Shown: positions 31,683 to 42,002 of the stretch, piece after piece
Position numbering within the stretch: the stretch's first letter is position 1
Layout: each line of letters starts with the position of its first letter
DNA from: Sphaerulina vaccinii
Taxonomy: Eukaryota > Ascomycota > Dothideomycetes > Mycosphaerellales > Mycosphaerellaceae
Assembly: GCA_022570795.1 (NCBI GenBank)
Contig: JAKUDP010000028.1
Coordinates: 372,001-436,000, forward strand
Length of the DNA stretch: 64,000 nucleotides
Direction of reading: 5' to 3'
Position numbers and translations under genes: made by a program
The notes under the pieces: model-generated
Told to the model about the DNA's origin: nothing
Databases searched by the model: none
What the model saw: the letters and a program-made list of their open reading frames with translations, nothing else

Positions 31683-33106
31683 ATGGCGCCAGCACTTGTG
31701 GAATCGACCACTGTCACGGACAGAACGGTTGTCGACAAGAAAGCAGAGGAGATCCGCCAGAAAGACAGCCTTCAAAGCGAGCATTCCAAGGAAGCATTCG
31801 CCCAAGGAAAGACAACCACGAAATACGATATCGAATTGAATGGCAACGAGAAGCACCCTCCTGCAGCCTATCCGAACTACCTACCATATTGGGAGGACGA
31901 GAAGTTTGCACCATATGAGCCATTCGAGCCCGTAGAGCCAGGCAAGAATGCAGATCCGGCGTTCCCCAATCTGCTAGCTACTGGACAAGTAAAAGAGCTC
32001 ACAGCCAACATCGGAGCCGAAGTCAGCGGAGTTCAGCTCAGCAAGCTGTCCAATGCAGGAAAGGACGAGCTTGCTCTCTTCGTCGCACAGCACAAGGTGG
32101 TAGCTTTTAGAGATCAGGACTTTGCCGATTTGCCAATCCAAGAGGCTCTTGTAAGTTACTCTACCGAACATGAAACATCTGCGATATCAGCTGACGAACA
32201 ACAAGGACATCGCGGAGTACTTCGGCCCAAGTCACATCCACCCAGCATCCGGCGCGCCAAAGGGCTTCCCAAAAGTTCATCTCGTCCACCGAAGTGCATC
32301 AGACACAACCGCACAAGACTTCTACCAAGAGCGAACCAACTCGAGTAAGTGTAGTAGGCAGAAGGCATGCGCTATTGACAGTATCTCACTGAGCTCACAT
32401 CCACTAGGGTGCTGAGCTCAAAGATAGACACTTAATAAGACAGCCTGCGTTTCCAGAGATACTTGCTAACCCTTCTACCTACCACTTTTAGTCACCTGGC
32501 ACTCCGACGTAACATACGAAATGCAGCCACCCTCAACTACTTTCTTATACCTTCTCGATGGACCAACAGCAGGTGGCGATACTCTCTTCTGCAACATGGC
32601 AGTGGCATACCGAAGACTTTCTCCAGAGTTCCAGAAGCGTCTACATGGTCTGAAGGCAGTCCACTCTGCTCATGAACAAGCTCAAGCTGCTCTGGCGCGA
32701 GGATCGATTGTTCGAAGAGATCCTGTTAGCAATGTTCATCCGATTGTGAGAACACATCCTGTGACAGGCGAAAAGGCTCTTTTTGTGAATCCTCAATTCG
32801 TAAGTCTTGCACAACTCCATATAGCTTCGAGCTGGTGTACTGATTGTGTCCTTTCAGACTCGCCGTATTGTAGGCTTCAAGAAGGAAGAGTCAGACTATC
32901 TCCTCAACTTCCTGTATCAACACATTGCACTTGGCGCCGATATGCACGCGAGAGTCAAGTGGGAGAAGGGAACAGTGGTGGTTTGGGACAACAGAATTAC
33001 TGCACACACTGCAATTTTGGATTGGCAAGATGGAAGCAGACGACACCTGGCGCGTTTGACTCCTCGTGCTGAAAGACCGTTCGAGACTCCATTTGATAGT
33101 AACTGA
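31683..33106 (+). CDS. TauD/TfdA-type 2-oxoglutarate dioxygenase (Jlp1-like sulfonate dioxygenase)
   Basis: Four exons (31683-32150, 32206-32344, 32492-32799, 32858-33106) encode 387 residues. The Fe(II) facial triad is visible: HSD (H206, D208) in NSITWHSDVTYEMQPP and the distal His near 355 in NRITAHTAI, followed by the Arg that binds 2-oxoglutarate in SRRHLARL. Other family blocks are VVAFRDQDF, YFGPSHIHPASGAPKGFP and LLDGPTAGGDTLF. The long N-terminus with YPNYLPYWEDEKFAPYEPF is as in fungal Jlp1-type enzymes, which release sulfite from taurine and other sulfonates as a sulfur source. Intron 1 (55 nt) ends in the uncommon acceptor AAG. Intron 2 is a 147-nt introner-like element that sits one codon before the catalytic HSD. 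Intron 3 is 58 nt. A related substrate is possible. Confidence 0.9.
32345..32491 (+). repeat. Introner-like element: intron 2 of the dioxygenase gene (147 nt)
   Basis: It begins GTAAGTGTAGTAGGCAGAAG, contains GAGCTCACATCCACTAGGGT and the branch block AGATACTTGCTAACCC, and ends CACTTTTAG. It is about 92% identical to TRL1 intron 2 on the other strand. At nearly every difference this copy has A or T where the TRL1 copy has G or C, a bias that fits C-to-T type decay of one copy. It splits the codon for Ile203 in phase 1, whereas the TRL1 copy is in phase 0. Confidence 0.85.
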
Positions 33107-33319
33107 TTACACTCTCTTCAAGTTAGATACCACTATCTTACTTAAGTTCTTTTCCTGTTTGAATTGTTTGCCTGAGGTTCAGGCATAAGATCTCATATGG
33201 CGCATCAACAACGTAGCACGGTACGGAGAGTGCCTCATCACAGCTCCGAAAATACAACATGTTGTACCAGCCACCATTGCTGAGATTAGTGCCGCAAATG
33301 TGTCACCGCGAGGGCTTTG

Positions 33320-34321
33320 TCACACACTTACGGCCACTGAGGCATCGTAGATATGGTTACAGCAAGTCTCGCCTGTATAGCCGAGGCGAGTTGTTCCGTC
33401 ACACTGTGTTCTCGTGCGCCCAGGAAAGGTCTCGCGTCGCCGACGAACCTCGCGCTTTGCTTTCAGCTCCGTTGCCTTTTGCTGTGGCTGTGCCGCCATC
33501 TGCTCGTAGAGCGTCCTCTCTGCCTTAGACATTGTGTTCTGTAAGGCGGCATTGGCCTCACCCTGGCTGTACCGTCTTCCAGAAGCTCTTAGGACGCCTG
33601 TGTACTCCGTGATGTCTACTTCGTCTATGGGCTCATGGCAGATCTCGATCCTGTTGGTCATTTCGTCAACCTCGATCCCAATGTTGAGCCGCGCCGCCAG
33701 CTTCGCGATAGTTGCGTTCCACCTGGGACCATGATCTGTATAAGTCCCACACTTGCATTGTTCATACACGTTTTTATCGCCACCCATAGTAGCAATTTTA
33801 AGGTAGGCGTGCAGCATCTCATGGATCAACGTGCCCCAAAGCTCGGCATACATTTTCCGTACGGACTTGCCCTGGCACCGGAGGTCAGATAGCAAGTCTC
33901 TATCCAGCGCGATTATGATATAAAAGGGCTTTTCGGAAGAGCGCTTTTCTTCATAAGTGTACGTTATACCCGCTGCGTGCTGCAAGGAGAAATAGGCATA
34001 GTCGACATTGTTGCCTAAAATCCCACCGAAAAGCAACTTGTCCAATTGACCACAGATGTCGAAGATCTCATGGTCATCCTGCCAAGTGTTGTATCGCAAC
34101 TTGAGTCGAGCTCCTAATTGCCTCTCTAGTCGGTTCGGATCCCGGCTGAGTCGTTCTTGGAGAAAGGCGTGAGCATGATCCAGGCTGAGGTTTGGTTGAG
34201 GCAATTGCCATCGACTACGAGACCGCTTGCTCATCGGTGGTGCCGCACCAAGTCTCTTGGCTAGTAGCTCATTATCCTTGTCATTAAGACCCTCTTCAAC
34301 AGGGTACTGTGCGCTCGGCAT
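33320..34321 (-). CDS. SprT-like domain metalloprotease
   Basis: A single exon encodes 333 residues. The zinc protease motif LIHEMLHAYL (H167, E168, H171) is followed by a third ligand in CGTYTDHGPRWNATI (H197), the standard SprT/Spartan arrangement. Upstream are a segment LFGGILGNNVDYAYFSL, similar to the small beta sheet of this fold, and the block YIIIALDRDLL. The C-terminal 90 residues are basic and may form a coiled coil (KAERTLYEQMAAQPQQKATE). Spartan-type proteases degrade DNA-protein crosslinks. No PCNA-binding or ubiquitin-binding motif was recognised, so this may be one of the numerous fungal SprT-like proteins with an unknown role. The gene converges on the dioxygenase gene. Confidence 0.8.
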   Translation of the reverse strand: MPSAQYPVEEGLNDKDNELLAKRLGAAPPMSKRSRSRWQLPQPNLSLDHAHAFLQERLSRDPNRLERQLGARLKLRYNTWQDDHEIFDICGQLDKLLFGGILGNNVDYAYFSLQHAAGITYTYEEKRSSEKPFYIIIALDRDLLSDLRCQGKSVRKMYAELWGTLIHEMLHAYLKIATMGGDKNVYEQCKCGTYTDHGPRWNATIAKLAARLNIGIEVDEMTNRIEICHEPIDEVDITEYTGVLRASGRRYSQGEANAALQNTMSKAERTLYEQMAAQPQQKATELKAKREVRRRRETFPGRTRTQCDGTTRLGYTGETCCNHIYDASVAVSV

Positions 34322-35039
34322 GGTCGCAGATCGTGTTGGAGTCAGGTAAGGCAGGTTTACTGAGCTCGAAATATGAGGAAACCGGCGGTGGTCTGGTCCG
34401 CTTGATGTAGTCGTCGAGAGCTTTGCTGTTGTTCGTAGATTGGTTCTGCTGTCGTATTCAGCGTAACAGATCTTAGAATCCGGCAGTAATCAACTTCGCC
34501 AGTCCGTGAGTAGTGCTGTGGGCGAGTGACCAGTAGACGTGGTCCGTAGGATATATAGTAGGAGTGTCCTCACTCTTTTTTCCCGCAAGGTGGGTTGTGA
34601 TTCATATGCGTCCTCACTTCTTATTCTAGCGTCCACGCCTGTCGAATTCTAAAGAGAGTTGAGCAAGGCCAATAACTTGGGCGTCACTGATAGGCAGACA
34701 AAAGAGTTATAGTCGTCTATCAAGTACTTTTTATTCTCGATTTGACTGTATGCCGTGGTAGACTGGGCGAATATTCTTGGTTGAGCCATTATTGAGAAGA
34801 GCGTCGCATTGCCATGTGACAGTGGATCCTTTGCACGTGCCTAGAATCGCAATGCAAGGTGTCGTTAGATGCAGCTTTAATTCACATCTAGCATTTCCCG
34901 CGAGGTGGCTTGAGGGCCTTAGCTTGTGTGCTGCTTTGTCGTCCATAGCGAGTGCTGATGCGAGGCCTAGGCAGGATGTCATGATTGACGCTCCTAGCAC
35001 CTCGCAGTACACGACTGATGTTATCTCAGAGATTGCCGT
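34322..35039. other. Intergenic, no gene seen
   Basis: About 720 bases upstream of the SprT-like gene and downstream of the next minus-strand gene. A TATA-like GGATATATAGTAGG occurs at 34548-34561, about 230 bases from the SprT ATG. Small frames at 34731-35112 overlap on both strands and look like noise. Confidence 0.4.
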
Positions 35040-35552
35040 TCAATCATCCCAGATAGCTTTCTTCGCAGCTTCCGTCTCTCGCCTTTTCCGCTCTTCCTCA
35101 GCTTTCGCCTGATCCCGTTTCTTCTTTTCCTGCACCTTCATCGCCTGGTCATACTCTCGCTGCTCTGGTGTCCGCTTCGGAGCTCGTTGTCCTAAGCCAG
35201 CTGCGATCAGTCTCGACGCAACAGCTGTCGTCTTGTCTGGCCGCCGTTCTGGTGCATCGTTGCTGCTACTGCCACGTGGAGACAAAACGTCTTGTCCTCC
35301 ATCGTAGCTCAATGGCCCAAAGTTCTGATACTGCAGATCTCGTTTCCTGGCATCTGTGGGCGAAGCAGGAGTAGGTGGAGGAGGTCCTGGCACGTTTGCT
35401 GTGCTGGGCCTCACAGGCGTGGAAGTGCCGTCATCGTGGTCGGATTCTGCTTCATCTTCCCAGCTCTCTGCCGACTCTTCTTTGCGAGACTTGATCTTGT
35501 CATCGATCTTGAGATTGCCCAGAGAGGCCGTGACATGGGAGGAAGACGGCAT
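35040..35552 (-). CDS. Small conserved-looking protein with charged C-terminal coiled coil
   Basis: A single exon encodes 170 residues. The N-terminal half is acidic and Pro-rich (SWEDEAESDHDDGTSTPV and GPPPPTPASPTD) and probably disordered. The C-terminal third is one highly charged helix from RTPEQREYDQAMKVQEKKKR to the end, finishing with the block AAKKAIWDD. The segment TTAVASRLIAAGLGQRAPK looks conserved. The codon pattern and a clean start after a TATA-poor promoter support a real gene. I do not recognise the family. The charged helix resembles those of RNA- or ribosome-associated proteins, which is only suggestive. The gene is divergent from the ABC transporter at 35823. Confidence 0.6.
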   Translation of the reverse strand: MPSSSHVTASLGNLKIDDKIKSRKEESAESWEDEAESDHDDGTSTPVRPSTANVPGPPPPTPASPTDARKRDLQYQNFGPLSYDGGQDVLSPRGSSSNDAPERRPDKTTAVASRLIAAGLGQRAPKRTPEQREYDQAMKVQEKKKRDQAKAEEERKRRETEAAKKAIWDD

Positions 35553-35822
35553 TGTCGCAGTTGTTCAGATGAATGTGTGCATGGGTCAATTTCACGTGGC
35601 ATTTGAGTGTGGAGCCAGGGAGCACAGGGATGCTGTGAGACCGAGGGACTAGCCAGTAGCTTCACTTGCATGTGAACGTCCCGTAAACACCATACATCCT
35701 AGCACTTGCCTTCAATCACCTGCCTCTGCCTGTGGTGACAACAGCTTAGTCGTGTCCTTTGTCGCCTTCATGTCAATTCTCCTCTCGACACTCCTCACAC
35801 CTCCCAGGACATTGCCACCAAC

Positions 35823-38027
35823 ATGGCGGTCCAATCCCTTCCATCGACCATCTCGAACCGCGGTCTTAAGAAGACCCTCAGTGAACTCACAACGCTCTAT
35901 GTCACGCATCGAACGAAGATCTCCCGGACGATATATGCTGCGCTACTACTCGCAGTAATACAGCGCATTCGTGGCGCCATCAAAGAACAGAAAGCCGCCG
36001 CATCGAGGGCAGCAGACCACCGCCGTAAAGGCCTCGGAGGCGACGATACCGGCAAGAAGAAGAAAGTCGAGCTTGATAGAGAGTTCTTCCGTAGTCTGGG
36101 AAGACTATTAAGGATATGCATACCATCATGGCGAAGCAAGGAAGCACGGTTGCTTGCAAGCCACTCGGTGTTCTTGGTGATGCGTACATTGATCTCGCTG
36201 TATGTATCTTACCTGGACGGACGCCTGGTCAGCGATCTGGTACGAGGACGCGGGAAGGCATTCTTGAAGGGCCTGGTATGGTGGATGCTGGTTGCAGTGC
36301 CTGCCACCTTTACGAACTCCATGCTGGCATACCATCAGACCACGCTGTCGTTATCATACCGTACGCGTCTCACGAGCTACATTCATAACCTTTACCTTGG
36401 GAACATGACCTTCTACACACTATCTGCGCTCGATGACCGAATAAAGAATGCAGATCAGCTCATCACCGTGGACGTCACCAAGTTCTCGAACAGCCTGGCA
36501 GAACTATACTCCAGTCTGTCAAAACCAATACTGGATCTTGTCATATACAATTGGTCACTTTCCCGCAGTGTGGGTGGCGAGGGGCTCTTCGCAATGTCAC
36601 TCATGGTCGAGCTGAGCGCGGGTTTGATGCGAGCACTTACGCCACCGTTTGGACGATATGTTGCGGAAGAGGCAAAGCTAGAGGGAGAATTCAGAGCACA
36701 GCACTCCCGTCTCATTGACTACAGCGAAGAGATCGCTCTTTACGAAGGTCACGAAGCTGAGAAGGACACAGTCGACAAAGGATACTTCACGCTTATTAGG
36801 CATGTGAACAGGATACTACGACGAAGACTATACCACGGCATCATGGAGGAATTTGTTGTCAAGTACTTCTGGGGAGCGCTTGGTCTGCTATTGTGCAGTG
36901 TTCCAGTCTTTTTCAAGCTACCAGGAGCTCTACCGGGAAGTCAAGGAACTGGCGACAGAACAGAAGCCTTCATCACGAACCGACGTCTGCTCCTGCAGTC
37001 CAGCGACGCTTTCGGAAGACTTATGTTTTCTTACAAGGAGGTATCCGAACTTGCTGGGTACACATCTCGCGTTAGCATGCTTCTAGATGTCATTGCCGAC
37101 ATCCAGCGAGGCCATTTCGAGAAGGCTTTGGTGTCATCAGCATCAACCGAAGCCAATGCTGCCATCCTGGCTGGCAGAGGTGATCTAGAAGAGGGTGACG
37201 ATATCAAATTCGAGGATGTCCCGATCGTATCACCCAATGGTGACATCCTGGTCAGAGCGCTATCATTTCACATTCAACAAGGCGACCATATGCTCATTGT
37301 TGGTCCAAATGGCTGTGGCAAGTCATCATTATTCCGAATTCTGGGCGGTTTGTGGCCCGTGTATGGCGGCAAGGTCAGGAAGCCATCCAATGAAGACATC
37401 TTCTACGTCCCTCAACGTCCATACCTGAGCAAAGGTACTTTACGACAACAGATCCTCTATCCCGACAACCTTCTTGACATGCGCGCCAAGGGCGTCACAG
37501 ACCAAGACCTGGTCGACATCATGAAGAAGCTCGGGCTCGAGTCTCTGTTAGGCATCGCGAGCTCAGGATACGCTACCATCGCAAGTGAAGCCAGCAGCCC
37601 AATTGAGACAAGAGGCCGAGTACACGCAGCGGATCCCAGTGGTCTCAATGTAGAGCAAGAGTGGCCCGATGCATTAAGCACAGGCTTCCAACAACGCATA
37701 GCTGCCGCCCGACTATTCTACCATCGACCTAAGTACGCTATTCTGGATGAGTGCACATCATCGCTGACGCCAGAACTGGAGAAAATCATGTATGATGAGG
37801 CGAAAGCTCTCGGCATCACTCTGATGACTGTGTCACACCGAAGGTCACTGTGGCGGTATCATGGCTGGATCTTGCAATTTGATGGCCAGGGCGGACATGT
37901 CTTCACTCAGTTGGACGCTGAGAAGAGACTTGAACTTGAGGATGAGAAAGAAGAGCTGGATCTACAGCTGAGAGCTGTGCCAGAGTGGGAGAAGCGAATT
38001 GCTGAACTTGAGGCTGGTGCCGTGTGA
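35823..38027 (+). CDS. PXA2: Peroxisomal ABC half-transporter (ABCD / Pxa2 type)
   Basis: A single exon encodes 734 residues, the usual size of a half transporter. The N-terminal half has the membrane domain with the ABCD-type sequences SHSVFLVMRTLISLYVSYLDGR and DDRIKNADQLITVDVTKFSN. The nucleotide-binding domain has Walker A GPNGCGKSSL (about 494-503) and Walker B YAILDECTSS (about 638-647), then TLMTVSHRRSLWRYH. The signature is degenerate: LSTGFQQR (about 617-624) instead of LSGGE, as in one of the two fungal peroxisomal half transporters. The C-terminus is a charged coiled coil. Pxa1/Pxa2 dimers import activated long-chain fatty acids into peroxisomes for beta-oxidation, which ties in with the peroxisomal acyl-CoA dehydrogenase at 14276. 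The Pxa2 rather than Pxa1 assignment is tentative. Confidence 0.85.
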   Translation: MAVQSLPSTISNRGLKKTLSELTTLYVTHRTKISRTIYAALLLAVIQRIRGAIKEQKAAASRAADHRRKGLGGDDTGKKKKVELDREFFRSLGRLLRICIPSWRSKEARLLASHSVFLVMRTLISLYVSYLDGRLVSDLVRGRGKAFLKGLVWWMLVAVPATFTNSMLAYHQTTLSLSYRTRLTSYIHNLYLGNMTFYTLSALDDRIKNADQLITVDVTKFSNSLAELYSSLSKPILDLVIYNWSLSRSVGGEGLFAMSLMVELSAGLMRALTPPFGRYVAEEAKLEGEFRAQHSRLIDYSEEIALYEGHEAEKDTVDKGYFTLIRHVNRILRRRLYHGIMEEFVVKYFWGALGLLLCSVPVFFKLPGALPGSQGTGDRTEAFITNRRLLLQSSDAFGRLMFSYKEVSELAGYTSRVSMLLDVIADIQRGHFEKALVSSASTEANAAILAGRGDLEEGDDIKFEDVPIVSPNGDILVRALSFHIQQGDHMLIVGPNGCGKSSLFRILGGLWPVYGGKVRKPSNEDIFYVPQRPYLSKGTLRQQILYPDNLLDMRAKGVTDQDLVDIMKKLGLESLLGIASSGYATIASEASSPIETRGRVHAADPSGLNVEQEWPDALSTGFQQRIAAARLFYHRPKYAILDECTSSLTPELEKIMYDEAKALGITLMTVSHRRSLWRYHGWILQFDGQGGHVFTQLDAEKRLELEDEKEELDLQLRAVPEWEKRIAELEAGAV

Positions 38028-39093
38028 AGACTTGAAGGAAGCAATGCTGATGAGCAATGAACTACTCTGCTCGTCAGTCTCAATGGCCTCGCATTGGTTG
38101 CACATTGCTGCGCTTGAAGCTGGTTCCGATTGAGAACGAGCTGCGACTTTATGTTTATGAGCTATAGTATGTCGCATATGGCTGTGTATCCTGTGCAAGT
38201 GCATATGAAGCAGAACGACCACCCACGTGGGTAGAAGATAGCGAGCCGCGGCCACCAATCGTGAGCACAACATCCGCCCACGGCGACACTGCAGTAGGTG
38301 TGCCTGCAAGTGAGGCGAAACGCCTTTACTGAATGAGTGCTTGCACGCATGGTGGAGGTTTGCGGCCCAGTGATTGCCTTCATGTATGTGACAAAATGAG
38401 GCGAGGCACACGCGCCAATGCCTTCCGTGAGGCGATGCAAGCCGACGAGGAGACCGTGGGCAGCTCACGATTCGCCAACCACACAACTGAAATCTAGAAT
38501 GCCTGCCACATGTCGGTCGAAATGGAGCGCATGTGATCGGTTGTCATTATATATGTAGAGTATAGCATGCAGATGAGTCAAAGGTCATCATTCATCATTG
38601 TGTTTCTCATTGTGGCCTCAGGCTATAACCTGCTCATCGCTCCCTCCCGCGCTAGTCACCCCTGCTCTTGCTTCCTTTCACTCTCGAAACCTGCACTCTC
38701 TCAAACACAACAACACTAGATTCTCGTCAACGACTAAGGCAGAGACCATCACTCAAGGCAAACAAGATCATCACACTCAGCCGTCAATCATCAAGGTCCA
38801 GACCCGCAAGTCACCCCTGCTTCTTCCACTCGTAAAGCCTCAGTCTTCTGGGAGATCGAACGCACCAACCGACAACATCAAACACGACTGCTAGCTAACA
38901 TAAACAACGCTCGGGTATCTGAACTGATGAGGAAAGCAAGTACCATAGACCGATAAACAAGAACCTCGGCCGTTACTCATAAACAATCCAGCACACCAAC
39001 AAGACTCGACCTGGAAGCCTAGGACCGCAAAGGCAGAAAATTGACCGCAAGCATAGCACGAATTATCCTGCGCTTCGGTTTGTGCATGACGCC
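38028..39093. other. Convergent intergenic region, no gene seen
   Basis: About 1 kb between the ABC transporter and the zinc-finger gene on the other strand. A TATA-like TTATATATGTAGAG at 38548 precedes a C/A-rich stretch (38640-38900) without a convincing reading frame; the longest frame (38598-38894) looks random. An unrecognised short non-coding transcript cannot be excluded. Confidence 0.4.
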
Positions 39094-39996
39094 TCAGTAC
39101 CGTATACCGGCATAGGAGTCGCCTCTCCGAGACTCGCGTCTTTCTGGTGATCGTCGCTCGCGATCTCTACGATCGCGGGCGTTGTTATTGGACTGCAAGT
39201 ACGGTGCAGCTGGGCTCAGACGACCTGCCCTTCTGCGGTTCCGTTAGCGACGGTATTGACTAGAATCTAGCCTGCCAACTGACCGCAGCTCTTGCTCCTG
39301 CGCATCACTAATCAATCTGTTACGCCATAGGTGTTCTATCATCGACCTTGTTGCTAGGGGCTTGACAGTACCTCCACTACCGTGTATGGTCCACACGTGT
39401 TCCCATCTGAACCTCCAGGCTTCACTTCCCGTATCTCCTGTGTAGGACCAAGCACATCCCGAGAATGGACACTCGACAGATTTCGGGAACTGCATCCGGA
39501 CGTGCACCTGGCAGTGTTCATCCCACTGGGATATGTCTACGAAGACCATGTTACAGCCCAGGAAGGCAAAGGGACATTGCCAAGTCGCCACTCTCTGGTT
39601 AGGAGGAGTCTCCAACACCCCGTCATCACCTTGGATCAACAGGTTCTGCGTTGGCTCAAGGACTGAGCCGGCGTAACTGGTCCGTGCGGATGAGATGCTA
39701 CTCCTTCGAGTCGATTCGGAAGTCACCAAGGATGGAGCTCGAATGGATCCAACCTGAGAATTAACAGACTGACCCATGGAAGATGAGATGGACGGCGATG
39801 TGGGAGTATACAGTGGCTGGCTTCCTCGAGGCAATGGACAGTAACCTTCTCCCACGACGTTGAGTCGCTGCTCAAGAGCTCCAGCACCGGTACCATACCA
39901 CTCGTCCACCCTCCTGTCGGATTGAGAGTTTCGCCGCAATGCAGGGCGTGGTGTTCGGCTTCCAGTACCCGAGGAGTAGTAGCCATATCCGGACAT
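39094..39996 (-). CDS. C2H2-like zinc-finger protein
   Basis: Two exons (39996-39284 and 39232-39094) joined by a 51-nt intron encode 283 residues. The N-terminal half is Ser/Thr/Arg-rich and disordered (MSGYGYYSSGTGSRTPRPA). The folded part begins at WQCPFAFLGCNMVFVDISQW, with C, C, H and H spaced as in an atypical C2H2 finger (DEHCQVHV), and continues ECPFSGCAWSY with WEHVWTIH, a second pair of possible ligands. The last exon adds a strongly basic Arg/Ser tail (RDRRDRERRSPERRESRRG) resembling splicing-factor RS segments. Reading through without the intron would end the protein at 39244. The spliced form is preferred because intron length, branch point CGCTAAC and the continuing frame all agree; the donor GTCAGT is unusual. 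Function unknown. Confidence 0.65.
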
Positions 39997-41156
39997 GGTC
40001 TGAGTTCGTCGATATAGATCCTGTCACCGGAGACAAATGAGTTGTGGTGGAGGAATAAAGAGCGTGTAGTGCTCTGGTGCTCTTACTGACAACTGCCACA
40101 GACGCCATTGCTGATATACTCATTTGCATCCTGGGATCGCCATCCCAGCGAACATATCATATGGTCAATGTAGACTTCAAGCCTAGCTTGCTATGCGATT
40201 CGTGTATGGAGCTCGCGAAGGTGCTCTCGGCGGACCCGGACAGCACCACAAAACAAATCGGCTTCAACAGGATTGGATCTATGATCCACGGACACCTGTG
40301 CACCAGAGCTGCTCCACGGAGCTCATAGGAAACCATGAGTATTTCCATTGATCGGGTTCAAGCCCAAATGGAGGTCCTTACAGCAGCCCGGCACAATCCA
40401 CTCTGCATGTTGGCCATGCGAGACAGCAACATTCCTCTTCCTCTGTCTCTGCTGCTACAATGAGGAATGAAGCTCTGTCACATGCAACGGTTCTGCCGTC
40501 ACTCTTCCTGCCATTGTCTCGACCTGCGATCTTCAGTCTTCATACTGATTCACGAATAGCTGCTCCGAAAGTCTACTTGCGAAGACCGCTGATAGCCGCG
40601 AGTGCTTGTCAGGTCCAGGATATCTCCGCCGGCGTCCACGAACCATTTGGGGCATCAACTCGGAGCCAGCGACTGAAGACAATGTGAAGCCCTTGAATTG
40701 CTGCCAACCAGTGATCTACCTTAAAGATCATGCTACCGGATTGGACAGATCTTTCACCGGTCTGCGGTGAGTCGCCGTGTCCTGCAGTGAGCTCTCGCTT
40801 GCATGTGCTCTGCAGACCGAGTGTAGCATCAAGGCCAAGTAGCAGAATGACGCGCACATTTCGCACCCGAAACGCGCTGCACGCCTCGCACGCGTAAGTA
40901 TTCGGATGCCTTTTCTATTCAATTTCGAAAGGAACGTGACCAGCACGAACGAGAAGTGCTACAGAATCATCAAGACCATTTTGTGAAAGTGATCAAATGC
41001 CGTTGCGATAGCCAATCGAAGGCAGCCGGAGACATCAGCATGGTTAGCAAGGATAACCTTGCACCGTTGAAGCTTCGCTTTCGCCGACAAGCGCATCATT
41101 GTGCAGGGAACCATTCGTCTCGGTATACCGAGAGACTACATACAGCGAGCGATAAG
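39997..41156. other. Intergenic, no gene seen
   Basis: About 1.2 kb between the zinc-finger gene and the methyltransferase gene. A frame at 40160-40328 reads FKPSLLCDSCMELAKVLS and resembles the start of fungal HET-domain proteins, but it ends after about 55 codons and no HET core follows. It may be a relic. Nothing else is recognisable. Confidence 0.4.
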
Positions 41157-42002
41157 TCAAGCAGGCCTTTGGCCAAAGCAAATCTTAATGGGAACCCAGG
41201 TCTTGTATCGGACCTCTTGCATCTCCTCGATGACTTCGGACACATAATCAGCAACCTGCTGAGAAGTCCAGCCAAGTTGCTTTGTGAACAGCGTCCCCGA
41301 GAACCCAGGCACACCAGTGCACAAGCTCTTCTGGCCCATGCGCCCCAACACCAGTGTTTCCGAAGAGCTATCATCCCATGGGCCGGAATACTTCTTGAAA
41401 TCTTCAGCCTGGATATTGGTATATCCAGCTGCTTCCAAGAGCCTGGGAAAGGTCGCCGCGGTCTCAGTCTTGATATTCAGCTTCTTACTAGCTTCCGTCA
41501 TGAGGTTGCTCCATTCGACGACCTTGGAGCGAGCTGCATTCTCTGGCTCTAAACATTGCATAGGGAAATAAAGATCTTGACACTCTAACCATCCGCCTGG
41601 CGATAGATGTTCGAAACATCTCGATAGCATCTTTGGCCAGTCACGAACTACCACAGCCAGGAACCTTGCATGGATATAGTCGAAGGTGCCGATATCATTC
41701 CAGGTTTCTTCTTGCTCGAGGTCTGCGACTCTCAAGACAAAGTTCTGGGAACCAATTTGTCGGCCTGGCTTCTGCTCGATATCGACGCCTACGACTTCAG
41801 CATTTGGATACTGCTTCGCAAAGTCGATCGGCCAGTTGCAAGTTCCACACCCTATGTCCAGCACACGCCGGATGTATCGTGGTTCGAGAGGTGCTCGATG
41901 CAAACCACCAAAGGTTCTCGTCAGAATCTCGTGCTGGTAGTCGAGTCGATCATTCTCGGTCTTGCTGTTGGGAAACACGTAGCTTCTGCTGCTGTCGGGC
42001 AT
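41157..42002 (-). CDS. LaeA-like SAM-dependent methyltransferase
   Basis: A single exon encodes 281 residues from the ATG at 42002 (MPDSSRSYVFPNSKTENDRL). The frame is open further upstream to 42215 but that part lacks protein-like composition. The start of the domain with NDRLDYQHEILTRTFGGLHR, SAM motif I VLDIGCGTCNWPIDFA, post-I VVGVDIE, and the segments FDYIHARFLAVVVRDWPKML and HLSPGGWLECQD are those of the numerous LaeA/velvet-type and secondary-metabolism methyltransferases of filamentous fungi. LaeA itself regulates secondary metabolism, but most relatives have unknown substrates. There is no biosynthetic gene cluster around it here, so a stand-alone role is likely. Confidence 0.85.
   Translation of the reverse strand: MPDSSRSYVFPNSKTENDRLDYQHEILTRTFGGLHRAPLEPRYIRRVLDIGCGTCNWPIDFAKQYPNAEVVGVDIEQKPGRQIGSQNFVLRVADLEQEETWNDIGTFDYIHARFLAVVVRDWPKMLSRCFEHLSPGGWLECQDLYFPMQCLEPENAARSKVVEWSNLMTEASKKLNIKTETAATFPRLLEAAGYTNIQAEDFKKYSGPWDDSSSETLVLGRMGQKSLCTGVPGFSGTLFTKQLGWTSQQVADYVSEVIEEMQEVRYKTWVPIKICFGQRPA

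Noticed and set aside
39244..39282. Unspliced C-terminus of the zinc-finger protein ending at 39244
   Set aside because: A 51-nt intron with branch point CGCTAAC and acceptor GCAG restores a long basic tail in frame, which is unlikely by chance.
40160..40328. Fragment resembling the start of HET-domain proteins
   Set aside because: Only about 55 codons, no HET core follows, and the similarity rests on one short CDSC-like block.
40340..40360. GGTTCAAGCCC resembling a tRNA B box
   Set aside because: The flanking bases do not pair as a T-stem and no acceptor stem, anticodon arm or A box is found at the right distance.
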